Shown: one piece after another, positions 8,323 through 20,300 of the stretch
Layout of the letters: each line of letters opens with the position of its first letter
Numbering within the stretch: the first letter of the stretch is position 1
From: Poteriospumella lacustris
Taxonomy: Eukaryota; Sar; Chrysophyceae; Chromulinales; Dinobryaceae
DNA length: 64,000 nucleotides
Direction of reading: 5' to 3'
Assembly (NCBI GenBank): GCA_008000375.1
Contig: SMOI01000026.1
Location: 140,683-204,682, forward strand
Program-made: the position numbers and the translations under genes
The notes under the pieces: generated by a model
What the model saw: only the letters and a program-made list of their open reading frames with translations
The model's database searches: none
What the model was told of the DNA's origin: nothing

Positions 8323-11300
8323 ATGGCCTCGTTCACAGTCTTCATGGTGGCTGAGAAGCCATCCATTTGTACCTCTGTTGCGGAGGCCCTGTTTCGATCG
8401 AATCACCATGCGGGAAAGCCCGAGTCTCGCAACAGAAGTCCTCCCGTCTATGAGTTCGATGGCCACTTTCAGGGGCGAGCCGCAAAGTTTCGGATTACAT
8501 CGGTGACGGGGCATTTGTTTTCGCTGGATTTTCCTTCGAAGTACCAGAACTGGGATCAGGTGGATCCTGCCGATTTGTTCTCCGCACCGACTTTGAAATC
8601 GCCCGAGGGAAAAGGCGGAATCATCAAGCACTTGGAGCGTGAGGCTCGAGGTTGCGATGCTTTGGTGCTGTGGATGGATTGTGATCGCGAAGGTGAAAAC
8701 ATCTGCTTTGAAGTCATCAACTCGATCGAAAAAGCTATGAAGAGAGCGCCAAACCGCAGCAACATCTACCGCGCCCGCTTTTCCGCGGTGACGCAGAAGG
8801 ATATCGAAAAGGCTATGCAGTCGCTGGTGGTGCCGAATGAGAATGAGTCGAAGGCTGTCGATGCCCGCCAAGAGCTGGATCTCAAGGTTGGCGTCGCCTT
8901 CTCGCGATTCCAAACGCGTTTCTTCCAGGGCAAATACGGCGACTTGGACAGCTCCATTATTTCGTATGGGCCGTGCCAGACCCCAACGCTGGGCTTCTGT
9001 GTCGCTCGCCACGATGAGATCCAGCACTTTGTTCCTCAGAAGTTTTGGACCGTTAAAGTCGCCCTGAGCATCACCCTGCCGGGGTCTCGCTCTGCCGCCA
9101 AGCTGACGATGAACCACGAAGGCGGCCGCATCTTCAAGCAACACGAAGCAGAGCGCCTCCAGGCACTGCTTTCTTCAGCAGGCGAGGTGCGATGCACTGC
9201 AGTGGCGCACAAAGACCGTCGTCGTATTCGGCCGCTGCCGTTGAACACCGTCGGCATGTTGAAGCTGGCGTCACAAGTGCTGGGCATTGGTCCGCACGCA
9301 GCTATGCGAGCGGCGGAGCACCTGTACTTGTCGGGGTATTTGTCGTACCCACGCACCGAGTCCACCGCCTACCCGTCGTCGCATGATATGGCTGCGCACC
9401 GAGAGACGCTCACGTCTCTGCTCCGCTATCACCCACAGTTCCGCGACCACGTGCACAGCATGCTGACGGTGCCCGGCCTGATGGTCGCCCCCCGCGTCGG
9501 AGTCGACAAGGGCGACCACCCGCCCATTTCTCCCGTCGGAGACTATTTTCCAGAGGCGCTGGGGCACGATGAGCAGCGTCTGTACGACCTCATATGCGGC
9601 CACTACCTCGCCACTATTTCGCGCAACGCCGTCTATCAGCAGACCAAGGCGCGGTTCGTTTGCGAGATTCCCACCAAAGGCGGAGGCAGTGAGGGCGCCG
9701 TGCACGTGGAGCGCTTCAACATTTCCACGCAGGTGCTGACGGAGCCGGGCTTCATGGCGCTGTATCGAAGCGGTCGCAAGTCCGACGAGCGCGACGACCT
9801 CAACGAGTACGAAGACGACTACGCGCATCCCTCCGGCGGCGGCAGCGCGGCCGGCGCCGCAGACGACCTCGACTTTCACCCCGGTGCGAACTACTTCGAT
9901 GAGGACTACGCGGAAAACTCGCTAGACGACACGCAGATGCAGCAGGTGCTCAACTCGTTCTTGCCGCAGCAGACGTACGCAGTGGCCTCCGTCTCGCTGA
10001 GCACCGGAAAAACGTCGCCACCGGGCTACCTCACCGAGGCGAACCTCATCGATCTGATGGAGAAGAACGGCATCGGCACGGACGCCTCCATCCCCGTGCA
10101 CATCAACAACATCCTCACTCGCAACTACGTCTCGTTGCAGCAGAACCGCACGCTCGTTCCCACGAAGCTGGGCATCGTCCTCGTACACGGCTACCACCGC
10201 ATCGACGCGGAGCTTGTCCTGCCGCAGGTCCGGGCCGCCATTGAGAAGCATTGCACCGAGATCGCTCTGGGTCGCGCCGCCTCGCAAAATGTGGTGGAGC
10301 AGGCGCTGGCGCAGTTCTCGCGGAAATTCACGTTCTTCCGCGAGCACATCGGCTGGATGGACTCGCTCTTCGAGGCGTCCTTCTCGCCGCTCGCGCAGAC
10401 GGGTAAGGCGCTGTCTCGCTGTGGCAAATGCCTGCGCTACATGCGCTACATCCCGCTGAACCCGCAGCGGCTGTACTGTCCCACGTGCGAGGAGACGTAC
10501 GGTCTGCCACAGGGCGGCACGATCAAGCTGTACAAGGAGCTCAAGTGTCCGCTGGACAACTTCGACCTGGTGCTCTTCTCGCTGGGCAACGGCAGCTCCG
10601 CGAGGGAGCAGGGCAAGTCCTTCCCGCTCTGTCCCTGCTGCTACTCGCGACCGCCCACCTTCAAGCACGCGCAAGTCTCCGGCAAAGAGGTGCGGCTGAT
10701 GCTGAAGGAGCCGGTCGAGGACGAGGACGAGGGCGCTGCGCAGGAGGACGCGGTACAGGAGGACGCTGCGCCGGCCTCGAAGGATGGCAGAGGCGCGCAC
10801 GGTAAGGGTGGCGCCGCGAAGGGAGCACTGGGAAAGAGCCAGCAGACTCCACCGCCTCCGCCTGCTGAAGCCGACGGCGGTGGCCGAGGAGGACGTGGCG
10901 GTCGCGGCGGTCGCGGTGGACGCGGAGGGCGCGGCGGAGGAGGCAAAGAGGCTGCGGCCGTCGCAATTGTCGCGCCTCCTGTTCCGCCCACGCCCCCAGC
11001 TCCGGCTGCCCATGACGATGGCGGGGGACGCGGCGGGCGAGGTCGCGGAGGTCGAGGCGGTCGTGGCGGTGGCCGCGACGGTGGTACCGAGGACGGCAGA
11101 GGCGGCCGCGGGAGAGGACGGGGTGGTCGCGGCGGCCGTGGTGCAGTGCCTGAGCCGCCTGCTCCGGTGGTACCCGCGGCCCCTATCGCGGCGGAGAAAA
11201 TGAAAGAAAAGAAGGCCACCAGCGAGATGGACGAGCTGCTGAAGCGCTTTGAGCTCTTGGACATCGAGGACCTCGGCTCGGCCGACATCGTCGTCGACAG

Positions 11301-12024
11301 CGACACGCGCGGCCAGAGCGGCCACATGGGCTGCAACTCCTGCATCCACCCCACCTGCCGCCACTCGCTCACGTTCACAGCGGTGTGCGCTTGTCCCGAC
11401 GACCACTGCGACGGCGTCCTCGTGCTCGACGTGAACAGCAAGCCGCACTGGAAGCTGGCGTGCAACACGTGTGCGTGGATCATGCGCTTCAAGGGCACCG
11501 CCAGCGCCGCGGCTCCGACCGTCAGCACAGCGATGGCCGCCGTCGCCAGCGCCGCCCAAGGCAAACGCGACCGCCACGGCGGTGTCAGCAGCACCGCCTC
11601 CGCGGTGGTGGACGGGTCGAACAACGCGTCGACGATGATCCACAACGTCAGCGTCGACGTGTCCGGCGAGCACTGCGCCGAGTGCGGCGACCGTCTGCTG
11701 AGTCTGGAGCTGCACCGCGACTACCGCGGCGTGCTCCACACGGCGGCGCTGACGCAGGCGCACAACCAGGGCGCGGCGGCGGCGGCGGCGGCGGGATCGG
11801 ACGGCGGCATCGTGTACAAGGGCTGCGTCATCTGCGACCAGCGCCTGCAAAGCCACATTGACATGATCGCCGGCCGCTCCGTCTCGCTCGTGGTCCTCCG
11901 ACAGCAACGAGAGCGTCGTATTCGCATGGGCGGCCGCGGACGTGGGGGGCGCGGACGTGGACGCGGCGGCCGCGGCAAGCGCATGACGAAGGAGCAGGTG
12001 CTCATGTCCTTCAGCGACTTCTAA
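8323..12024 (+). CDS. TOP3B: DNA topoisomerase III beta with RGG boxes
   Basis: An intronless frame encodes 1,233 residues from the ATG at 8323, which places FMVAEKPS at the usual distance from the start. Type IA topoisomerases relax or decatenate single strands of DNA, and TOP3B also acts on RNA. The Toprim domain has MVAEKPS at 8-14 and DCDREGEN at 119-126. The catalytic tyrosine is Y342 in YLSYPRTEST. Several Cys pairs follow the core (CGKC/CPTC, CPLD/CPCC, then CNSC/CACPDDHC/CNTC and CAEC/CVIC), fitting the zinc-ribbon tail. RGG-rich blocks lie at about residues 853-943 and again near the C-terminus, as expected for RNA binding with TDRD3-type partners. The protein is longer than the usual ~860 residues because of the RGG and Ala/Pro-rich insertions. 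Confidence 0.93.
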   Translation: MASFTVFMVAEKPSICTSVAEALFRSNHHAGKPESRNRSPPVYEFDGHFQGRAAKFRITSVTGHLFSLDFPSKYQNWDQVDPADLFSAPTLKSPEGKGGIIKHLEREARGCDALVLWMDCDREGENICFEVINSIEKAMKRAPNRSNIYRARFSAVTQKDIEKAMQSLVVPNENESKAVDARQELDLKVGVAFSRFQTRFFQGKYGDLDSSIISYGPCQTPTLGFCVARHDEIQHFVPQKFWTVKVALSITLPGSRSAAKLTMNHEGGRIFKQHEAERLQALLSSAGEVRCTAVAHKDRRRIRPLPLNTVGMLKLASQVLGIGPHAAMRAAEHLYLSGYLSYPRTESTAYPSSHDMAAHRETLTSLLRYHPQFRDHVHSMLTVPGLMVAPRVGVDKGDHPPISPVGDYFPEALGHDEQRLYDLICGHYLATISRNAVYQQTKARFVCEIPTKGGGSEGAVHVERFNISTQVLTEPGFMALYRSGRKSDERDDLNEYEDDYAHPSGGGSAAGAADDLDFHPGANYFDEDYAENSLDDTQMQQVLNSFLPQQTYAVASVSLSTGKTSPPGYLTEANLIDLMEKNGIGTDASIPVHINNILTRNYVSLQQNRTLVPTKLGIVLVHGYHRIDAELVLPQVRAAIEKHCTEIALGRAASQNVVEQALAQFSRKFTFFREHIGWMDSLFEASFSPLAQTGKALSRCGKCLRYMRYIPLNPQRLYCPTCEETYGLPQGGTIKLYKELKCPLDNFDLVLFSLGNGSSAREQGKSFPLCPCCYSRPPTFKHAQVSGKEVRLMLKEPVEDEDEGAAQEDAVQEDAAPASKDGRGAHGKGGAAKGALGKSQQTPPPPPAEADGGGRGGRGGRGGRGGRGGRGGGGKEAAAVAIVAPPVPPTPPAPAAHDDGGGRGGRGRGGRGGRGGGRDGGTEDGRGGRGRGRGGRGGRGAVPEPPAPVVPAAPIAAEKMKEKKATSEMDELLKRFELLDIEDLGSADIVVDSDTRGQSGHMGCNSCIHPTCRHSLTFTAVCACPDDHCDGVLVLDVNSKPHWKLACNTCAWIMRFKGTASAAAPTVSTAMAAVASAAQGKRDRHGGVSSTASAVVDGSNNASTMIHNVSVDVSGEHCAECGDRLLSLELHRDYRGVLHTAALTQAHNQGAAAAAAAGSDGGIVYKGCVICDQRLQSHIDMIAGRSVSLVVLRQQRERRIRMGGRGRGGRGRGRGGRGKRMTKEQVLMSFSDF

Positions 12025-12121
12025 CGGTGTAGCGCCCCGCAGCGGCGGTGTAGCGTAACGTAAGTGACGACCCCTCCGATTCGGGTTCAATTCGCACGGG
12101 TTACAACACAGACTACGAGCG

Positions 12122-13926
12122 CTACGCGCGGTGATTCGCACGCAATTGGGGCTTCTTCTCCTCGAGGACGGTGGAGGTGATGCCGTGGTCGGAGGGGAAG
12201 CGCAGCGTGGGGAAGACCATGTTCTCGACGTACCGCTGGTCGCCGGTGTTGTCCTTCGTCGTGGACACGACGCGGTAGTCCTCGCGGAAGAAGAGGATGA
12301 AGTCCTTGGGGTTCTTGTCGCCCTTGACGTCCTTCTCCTCGAAGGAGATCGCCTTGTTCAGCTGCGGCTGCAGGTGCGTGCGCGCGTGGAAGGTGGTGAA
12401 GTTGAAGGGGTTGGGCGCGGGGCCGTAGCAGGAGTTGAGGTTCTTCGAGGTGTAGAAGGCCGCGAAGTCCGTGACGCCGTACTGGTCGGCCTCCGGCTTC
12501 GTGTACGTGTTGGCGTCGAGGCCGAAGAGCAGCTTGCTCGCGGGCTGCTGGGTGAGGGCGTACGTGTACACGGCCTCGACGACGGGCCGCGTCGCCAGTC
12601 TGCAGCGGCAGCCGCCGGGCCACAGGACAACGTCAGGGGGTGAGGTACAGACAGAGGCAATGGCAATGCGACGTACCCGTTCGTGTCGCCGTGGAAGCTG
12701 GCGACGATGTAGGAGGTGCCGTCGACTGCGTCGTCGACGAGCAGCACGAGCAGGTCGCCCTTCACCACGGGCACTTTGCTGGTGCCGTTCTTCGTCGTCT
12801 GCGTCGTGAGGATCGTGTTGACGTCGGGCGTCACCTCGCGCACGTTGGTGTATCGCGACTTGCGCAGCAGCACGAAGGAGTTCTGGTCGCGGTCGGGGTC
12901 CATGAGGTTCGAGCCGAACAGGTCGAAGTGCGTCCGCACCAGGTCGCTGTCGGCAACGAGGCGCGGGAACTGCCCCGCCACCTCCTGCAGGAAGACCATG
13001 TCGGACGACGCGTACGTCGTCTGGAGAATCTCGATGATGCGGTCGGTTTTGTGGTTGTTGAGGTCGCGACACATCGTCGCGCGCATCGCCTGCCAGCTGC
13101 CGGGCGACGCGCTCACCGCGAGCATCATTTGCACCAAAATCGCGTCGAAAATGGCCAGCGACAGCGTCTGCAGCGGCAGCGAGATCTTCTCCTCCGCCTC
13201 GGTGACGGAGGGGTACTTGGACCGCGAGATCTTGGACAGCATCTGGTAGATCTTCGTGCTGCCCGTCGAGCCGTCCTTCTTCTTCGTCACGATCGCCTCG
13301 CTGAACATGAACGCGCGCCACTGCTTCCACCACGACTCGAGATCGTCGAGCTGGCCCTGCGCATAGCAGTTGATGACCGTGGGGCGCATGACGGTCTTGC
13401 CGTCGGCCGTGGTGATCGTGTTCGTGACGCGGTCGGGCATCGAGGCGAGGCGCTTCTTGCCGATGGACGCGTCCTTGATGAACTCGGAGATGATCTTGCG
13501 CCCCTTGAAGTTCTGCTCCCAGTACTCTTTCGTCTCCTCCACGCCAACCATGCCAGCGCTCGTCATGCTCTCCGCCAGCTCGGTGAACATGCGATCGGTG
13601 AAGACGGAGGAGATGGGCACGTCGGCCGCGCCGGGGCTGAGGATGAAGGCGGACACCTTCTTCATCAGTTCGTTGTACTGCGGGTCGGGGCTGGTGATCC
13701 AGTATTCAAAGGGGTTGTTGTTGATCGCGGCGATGTTCCATGTCGCCAGTTTCAACGTTTTGCTCCGCGGAGAAGCGAAGGACGAAACGACGCTGGTTGG
13801 GCGCCATTCCGGGTGCAGCATGACCACGAGCGCAAGAACAATCAGAACAAGGACATACCAATAGCGGCTGGTGAAATTCTGTATGCGTGCGATCGCCATT
13901 CGTTTAGGAACAGTGTGACGAGCCAT
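12122..13926 (-). CDS. Membrane-anchored endonuclease/exonuclease/phosphatase (EEP) family protein
   Basis: Two exons (13926-12677 and 12599-12122) are joined across a 77-nt intron (GG|GTACGT...GCAG|A), giving 575 residues. Residues 23-37 form one hydrophobic helix after a basic N-terminus, suggesting a type II membrane anchor. The EEP catalytic set is complete: N64 in ATWNIAA, E315 in FLQEV, H412 in FHGDTNG, D445 and N447 in GLDANT, and D554/H555 in SDHG. The intron falls just after the FHGDTNG motif. The family covers Mg-dependent DNases, phosphoinositide phosphatases and sphingomyelinase-like enzymes, and the sequence does not let me choose between them. It is divergent to the THADA gene. 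Confidence 0.8.
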
Positions 13927-14322
13927 CGAAGTTATTCGGTGTGTAACGGCTCCTTGCAGCAGTTCGTTATCGACAACGTATCCGTCGGATCTCGCTTACC
14001 CTTACCAACTCGATGAAGGATTGACAGTAGTCGACAAGAAATGACAGGTTTCCTCCAGATGGCTTCACTTCTTCGGCCTCAATGGACAATTTGCGTGAGA
14101 GGGCGCTCCTCCTGCGGCTGCCACGAGCGGATCCATCGACCGACGCGAAATCCAAAATCTGAAACCGCCATCGATCGCTCCGCCGCCAGTCGTCGCCATT
14201 TTTCATGTTCCTCGTCGCCTTTTCAGGTCTTTCGTCGCTGAGGACGAGCGACGGTCGCTGCCATTTCGCTAATCGCCTCGTCGCTACCACTTTCCAACGG
14301 AATCAGATACCCCAAGGTGACC
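13927..14322. promoter_or_regulatory. Bidirectional promoter region, EEP protein / THADA
   Basis: Between two divergent start codons lie 396 bp. I recognise no repeat or RNA gene here. Confidence 0.45.
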
Positions 14323-17300
14323 ATGGTGGGCAAGGCGACCAAAAAGAAGACCCTGGTGGACTCCACGGTCAACTTCTCACTGCAACCGGCCAGTGACATG
14401 TCCGCGTGCTTGGCGATGGTCGAGCACGGCAAGGACACCAGTCTCGTCCTGCTGCATTCCATTTTCTCTGGTTTGCAGGGAAAACCGAATCGGCAGGAGC
14501 AGAACCGCTTTTTCCAGTCGCACAAGAAGAAGCTCAAGGATTCCATTTCCGCCGAATCGTGGCAGAGCGACCAACTCGCGACGAAAGATCGCCTCATCGC
14601 CATGCTGCGATTGTATCTCGACCCCAAATACGAGTTTCAGACTTCGTTGGAATGGATGCTGCCTGCTCTGAAAGACCTGTGCGCATCGCAGAGAGATGCG
14701 TTGGGGCAGCTGGCCATCTTTTCTGCTTCTGTCTTCGAGGAGATGCGCGCGACCTGCGTCGTGGGCGACTCCGTCTCGCTGGACCAGGTCACGTACTGGA
14801 TGCCCGGCATCAACGGCCTGTCGAACTTGAATCACGAGTTGGGCTGGCTGCAAGTCGAAAGCGCACCCGCGTTGTCGGTCTTCTCGTTCCTCATCCACCT
14901 GACCAGCTGGCAGGCCAGCGTCATGCAGTCCGACTTGTCGGTCGCGGCGCTGTCATCGCGCGTGTCCAAGACGATGGACGACAATATTAAGTGCCTCGTG
15001 CGCAATGTCAACTCCGTGTTCCACTCGTTGAAGACGAGGGACTTCGACGGGGACGCCGCTTGGTCGCGAGCGATCGAGGACATCGCCGCGACGACGTCGA
15101 CCATTCTGGCGGCTTCGTCGGCGCATCTCTTCGCCGACAAAGACATCTTGTCGGCCACCTCTACGCTGTTCGTGTCGGTCTTCCTCTTCCAGCGCCGCTC
15201 GGAGGCAGTCGTCTTCGAGCACCTCGTGGCGGTGAAGGCCTTCTCGCCGCTCGTCCAAGCGTGTCTGTTCAAGTCCTTTCTGCACTTGTCCGCGCAAATC
15301 GACGGGTCGTATCTCGTTGGCGACGCCAGCGTGTCCATGCTGCGCCATTGCCAACACCACGACTGTGAGGTGCAGCTGCTGGGGCTGCAGACAATGGAGA
15401 CGTGGACGTATCGTCTGAAGGAAGTCCTCGCCGCGAACGGAGCAGCGGTGCCGCCGCAGTCGGTGATGGAGGTCTTCATGCGCATCATCGTGATGCTCAT
15501 CACCCTGTGGGACCACCCCGTCCGCCAGATCAACCACCTCGTCCCCAGCATCTTCGAAAAGATCCTGCGCTTCCTGGCCGCCGACGTCCTGACGGGCGAC
15601 GAGTCGTCGGTAGGCAGCTTCTGGAAGGACCTGTTCGACCGCTGCATGCAGATGGGCAGCCACTACCGAGGGAAGTACCAGGCGCTGCGCATCGTCTTGG
15701 CCGTGTCCGGGGATCGCGCGGTCTCGTCGATGCCGGCGGGCTTCATTCGCCACATCGTCGTCGCGGTGCAGGTCCGCGACATCGCCTCCGCCGTCAGCTT
15801 CCTCATCGCTACCCTGTGCGAGCTCACGGTACTCTCGCCACCACCGTCGCAGGCCGAGGCTGCCAAACCAGCGGTGCCATTGTCGTCGGAACAGTCCACG
15901 TTGAAGGCCGCGCTGCAGGAAGAGCTGCTCACCGCCATCGTCGAGAGTCTGTGCGATGCGAACGAGTCGCTGCGGAAGAATTTGTCCGACTACGTGCTGC
16001 CGGTCGTATTCAAGGCCTTTCCCGCCTACGCCCTGCGCATGCTACACATCTGGATTCGCCTATCGCAGGCGGGCGGGGCCGACACGCGGTCGTTGACCGA
16101 GTTCCAGTCGTGGGCGCTGATCCAGCTCGTCGTGCACTGCCGCCAGCTGTACCCGCAGCTGCAGGGCCAACTCGACGCGCTGGCCGCGACCGGCGACGCG
16201 GCGCCCCATGCGGCAGGCGAGTCGTGGCTGCTGAGCGAAAGCGACGCCAAGGTCGTGTCGGCGGTGCTGCGGGCCGCGTACCAAAGCGAAGACGACGACA
16301 TGCGCTTCTCGGCGCTGACGAGTCTGGTCGCGTCGCTGAAGGTGGCTGCGCCGCTGTCGACGGGCGACTTCAGCGCGTTCCTGCAGCACATCGTGTACAG
16401 CCTCAAGACGAGCGACGCTGAGAACATTCAGCATCTCGTGCGCATCTTGCGCACGGTGCTGCCGCGGCTGAAGGTGACCGCGGCGGGCGAGAGCGGCCTG
16501 GTAGCCATGCAGGCGTGGACGGCGAATAGCCGCGAGTTCCAGCTGTACGATCGCCTGCGCCGAGTGCTCTACCCGGGCATCACGCAGGACACCGAGTTCT
16601 CTACGCTGACGCTGCTCAATGTGCTCTTCGACCACTTTGCTCAGAGCGCGCCCGCTGCGGGTCACTCGGCGGACGACGAGGCGGCGGCAGACGACGTCTA
16701 CCTCGTCGGGCGCTTGCTGCAGACGTACCAAAGCGACTGGGACAAGAGCCGCGACCTGGCGATGCAGATGGTGGAGAAGCTGCCGTGCCCCTGGGCGGGC
16801 TACGACGAGGCGGTGGCGCTGCAGGCGCTCGTCGCGCAGAGCACGACGCTGGCTATGAAGGCGAAGCTCCGTGAGTCCGACGCGGGCGCCAAGCTGCTGC
16901 GCACTCTGTACCGCTGCTACGCTCTGCGCCAGAACATCGACCTGACCGCGCTGGACGGCGCCGCCGGCCCCATCGTCGCGCTGAAGCTGCCCGACGCGGC
17001 CGACGCCACCCTCGCCGCGGAGCGTTTCATCTTCTCGCTCATCGGACAGGTGCAGCGCGCGATGCTCCCGCTGACGCAGATCTTCCAGTCGTTTCTGCAG
17101 CGTGGCAGCATCGACCTGTCGCAGGTGACGTCGTCCGATGGCGCACCGATTGACGCGGCGCACGGCGAGTTCCCGCTGGTGCATGGCCTGCTGCTGTCGC
17201 TGCGCCTCGTCGTGGAGGTGTCAGTGCGCGACACGTCGCTGTCCTCGACGACGGTGGCCGCCGAGCTCAGCAAGCAGCGCCTGCGCATGCTCAACCGCGT

Positions 17301-20300
17301 CAAGGCCGCGCTGCTGCAGCTGACGCAGCAGTGCTTCAGTGCCGGCCTCAGCATCGTCGCCGAGTACGTCTCCGACGACCTCTTCGCGCCGTCGTCCGCC
17401 AGCGCAGCGGACGATGGCGTCGCGTCGACGCCTGCCACTGACGCCAGCGCAGTGCGCGCTAAGGGCCCGATCAATTCGGCGACGGGCATCTCGATGGCGG
17501 CCGTGTACGTCAACACGAACACTTTCACGACCGACCTCAGCGACGCCGCCGACGCCACCGCAGCCGACACCACCGGCCAGACCGCCGCCGTCGCCAGCGA
17601 ACGCGTCGCTGCCGGCCTTGCGGCGCAGCGCGCCATCGTCGCCGCGTGGCTGCTGGTGAAGGAGAGCGCCGCGTTGTTTGCGACGCTCGTCGACGTGTCG
17701 CCGACGCCCGCAGCGTCGGAGGCCGACGCGGCGCCCGACGCGACGTTGCTGACGTCGGAGGAGATCGCGCCGGTCGCGTGGACGCTGCTCGACGCGCTCG
17801 GTCGCCTGAAGCACATGGGCGCCATCGCCGAGACGCACGTCGCGCTGCAGACCATCGTCGCGCGCATCCTCCGCTTCGCGACGCCGGTGCCCGCGGCGAT
17901 TCTGCAGCTGCCGTCGGCGCTGCTCGAGTCGCTGCTGAACCGCCTACGCCACCGCCAACAGGTCTTCATCCTGCGCCGCTCGGCCGGCTTCGCCTACTCG
18001 TTCCTGTCGATCCTCCGCGCGGAGCCCGCGAACACGTCCGCGCCGCTGCTACATCTGGCGATGTCGTCGCTCATCGACATCGTCGAGCGCGGCCTGCAGA
18101 CCGGCGCCGTCGCCGTCACCACCGCCGCCTCCTCCGCCGCCGTGGCCGGCGCTGATGAGGAGCGCAGCGACGAGGACTGGAAGCTCTCGGTGCACGCGCT
18201 GAACGTGCTGCGGCTGGTCATCCTCGACGGCGCCTTCTCCTTCGAGCTGGACCGCTACATCGCGCCGCTGCTGATGCTGACGATCGCCGGCTTCGCGCAC
18301 GGCGAGTGGGCGGTGCGCAACTCGTCGATGATGGTCTTCAGCGCGATGGTGCAGAAGTGCGTCGCGAAGGACAAGAACTCGTCGACGAAGGGCCACACGA
18401 GCAACAACGACTCCGTCTCCGCCACCTCGAGCGGCGCCTCGAGCGGCGCACTGTCGGTCTCGGCGCGCGAGTTCTTCCGTCGGTACCCGGGCGTCGACCG
18501 CTTCCTGCTGCAGCGACTGGCGGCGAGCAGCGGCGCGTCCACGTCGATCCGCGATGAGCACTGCCTCTACCCGCTGCTGCTGCTCTTCGCCAAGTTCCAA
18601 GCGACGTTCTCCGCCTCCGACGAGGCGGCCGCCGCCAGCGACGCGGAGGGCGCCGGCGCCGTCGACCTGGCGCAGCTCGCGGACGTCATCCGGCGCCACT
18701 ACCTCGGCCACGCGTCGCTCGCCATTCGCCAGGTGGCGGCGCGCGCGCTGTCGGCGCTCGTGCCCATCGCCGAGATGCCCGCGACGGTGGCGACGTTGCT
18801 GGCCGGTGCCTTCCCCGCCTACGTCACCGATCGCTCCCAGAGCAGCGCCGCCAGCGACGCGTCGAAGCGCCCCACGCGCGGCGGACCGACGAAGAAGCAG
18901 CGCCGCGCGATGGCCGACGCGGCGCAGCTGAGCGTCAACGAGCTGCACGGTCGCCTGCTGGTGGTGCTCGAGCTGCTGCAGGTTTTCCTCTTCTACGTGC
19001 AGCGCAACCGCTACCAGGCGCACCTCTACGCGGCCGGCGCGGACGACGCGACGGCGACCGCGGCGCCGGAGACGCTGGACCCCGTCGGCCACGTCTTCCG
19101 TCAGCTGCTCGCCGCCGTCGAGGACGCCAGCGGCGCGCTGCACGCGCGTCTCGACGGCGTCTTCCTGCGCATCGCGTGCCCCGCGCTGCAGGCGACCTGG
19201 TTCCGCGTCCTCGTCGTGCTGCGCCGCCTGACGGCGCGGCCGGCCGCCGAGGACCGCATCGCCAGCTTCGCCTGCGGCGTCTTCGAGCGCTACGAGCGAC
19301 TGGCGGCGGCGGTCGGCGCGCAGACGCTGTACCTGCGCGAGAGCTGCCTCGCGGAGTTCGTCCGCGACGTGTGGCCGACGGTGCTGCGCGCGACGCCCGC
19401 CGCGGCGCAGTCGGCGCTCGTCGCGACGGCGCTGCGGTCGCCGGTGAAGGAGGTGCGCGAGGGCGCCATCGACGCGCTGCTCAACGACCGCATCCTCCGC
19501 GGCCTCTTCGCGCAGCCGCAGGAGGCGCTGCTGGCGACCTTCGCCGCGCTGCTGGACGCCGCCGCGAAGGCGCTGCGCGTCGAGACGGACGCCGTGCTGC
19601 AGGAGCGCCTCTGGGCGCTGCTCGCGAAGCTGACGGCGCTGCGCCACGCTGCCGATGGCGACGACGCCGCCGAAGACGACGGCGACGACGGCGACGTGCG
19701 CGTCGACGCGATGCTGGCGACCGGCGCCGCGGAGCCGTCTGCGTCGCCGGCGGCGCCGACGCTGCTGCAGGCCGCGCTGCAGGCGAACGCCGCGTCGGTC
19801 GCGGCGCTGCTGAGCGGCGTCGAGGACGTCGCGTGGCGCCACATCTACGCGACGCCGACGCAGCTGCAGCTGCAGCCGCGGCAGTGCGTCGCCTCGGCGA
19901 TGGCCGTCGTGCAGCACTTGTTCGCCGCGCAGCTGCTGCGCACCGACGCGTCGCCGTCGTCAGCGGCGGCGATCTACGAGAAATGGCTGGCGCTGCTGAC
20001 GGCGGCGGCGGACGCGGAGAACACGCAGGCCTTCCGCCTGGCGGCCGCGCGCGCCCTGGCCGAGTCGCCGCTGCTGCCGCTGCTGTCGTTCCGCGCCGCC
20101 GCCAGCGACGAGGCCGCGGCCGCCTCGCGCGCGCTGTGGCTGATGCAGGCGCTGTGCCTCGCGACGAAGCTGCTGCAGGACGACGACCACGTCGTGCGCG
20201 ACACCGCCAACGCCGCGGCGCACCACTTCCTCGCGACGCTGCAGGAGATCGCCCGCGCCCCATCGCCGGCGACGCTGGGCGATGCCGCCGTCTGGCCGCG

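Noticed and set aside
9922-12141. 739-residue open frame antisense to TOP3B
   Set aside because: Same cause; the sense strand holds an unmistakable topoisomerase. Composition is Arg/Ala/His-rich without motifs.
18049-19917. 622-residue open frame antisense to THADA
   Set aside because: A shadow of Ala/Leu-rich THADA codons, with Arg/Gly/Val-rich composition and no conserved block.
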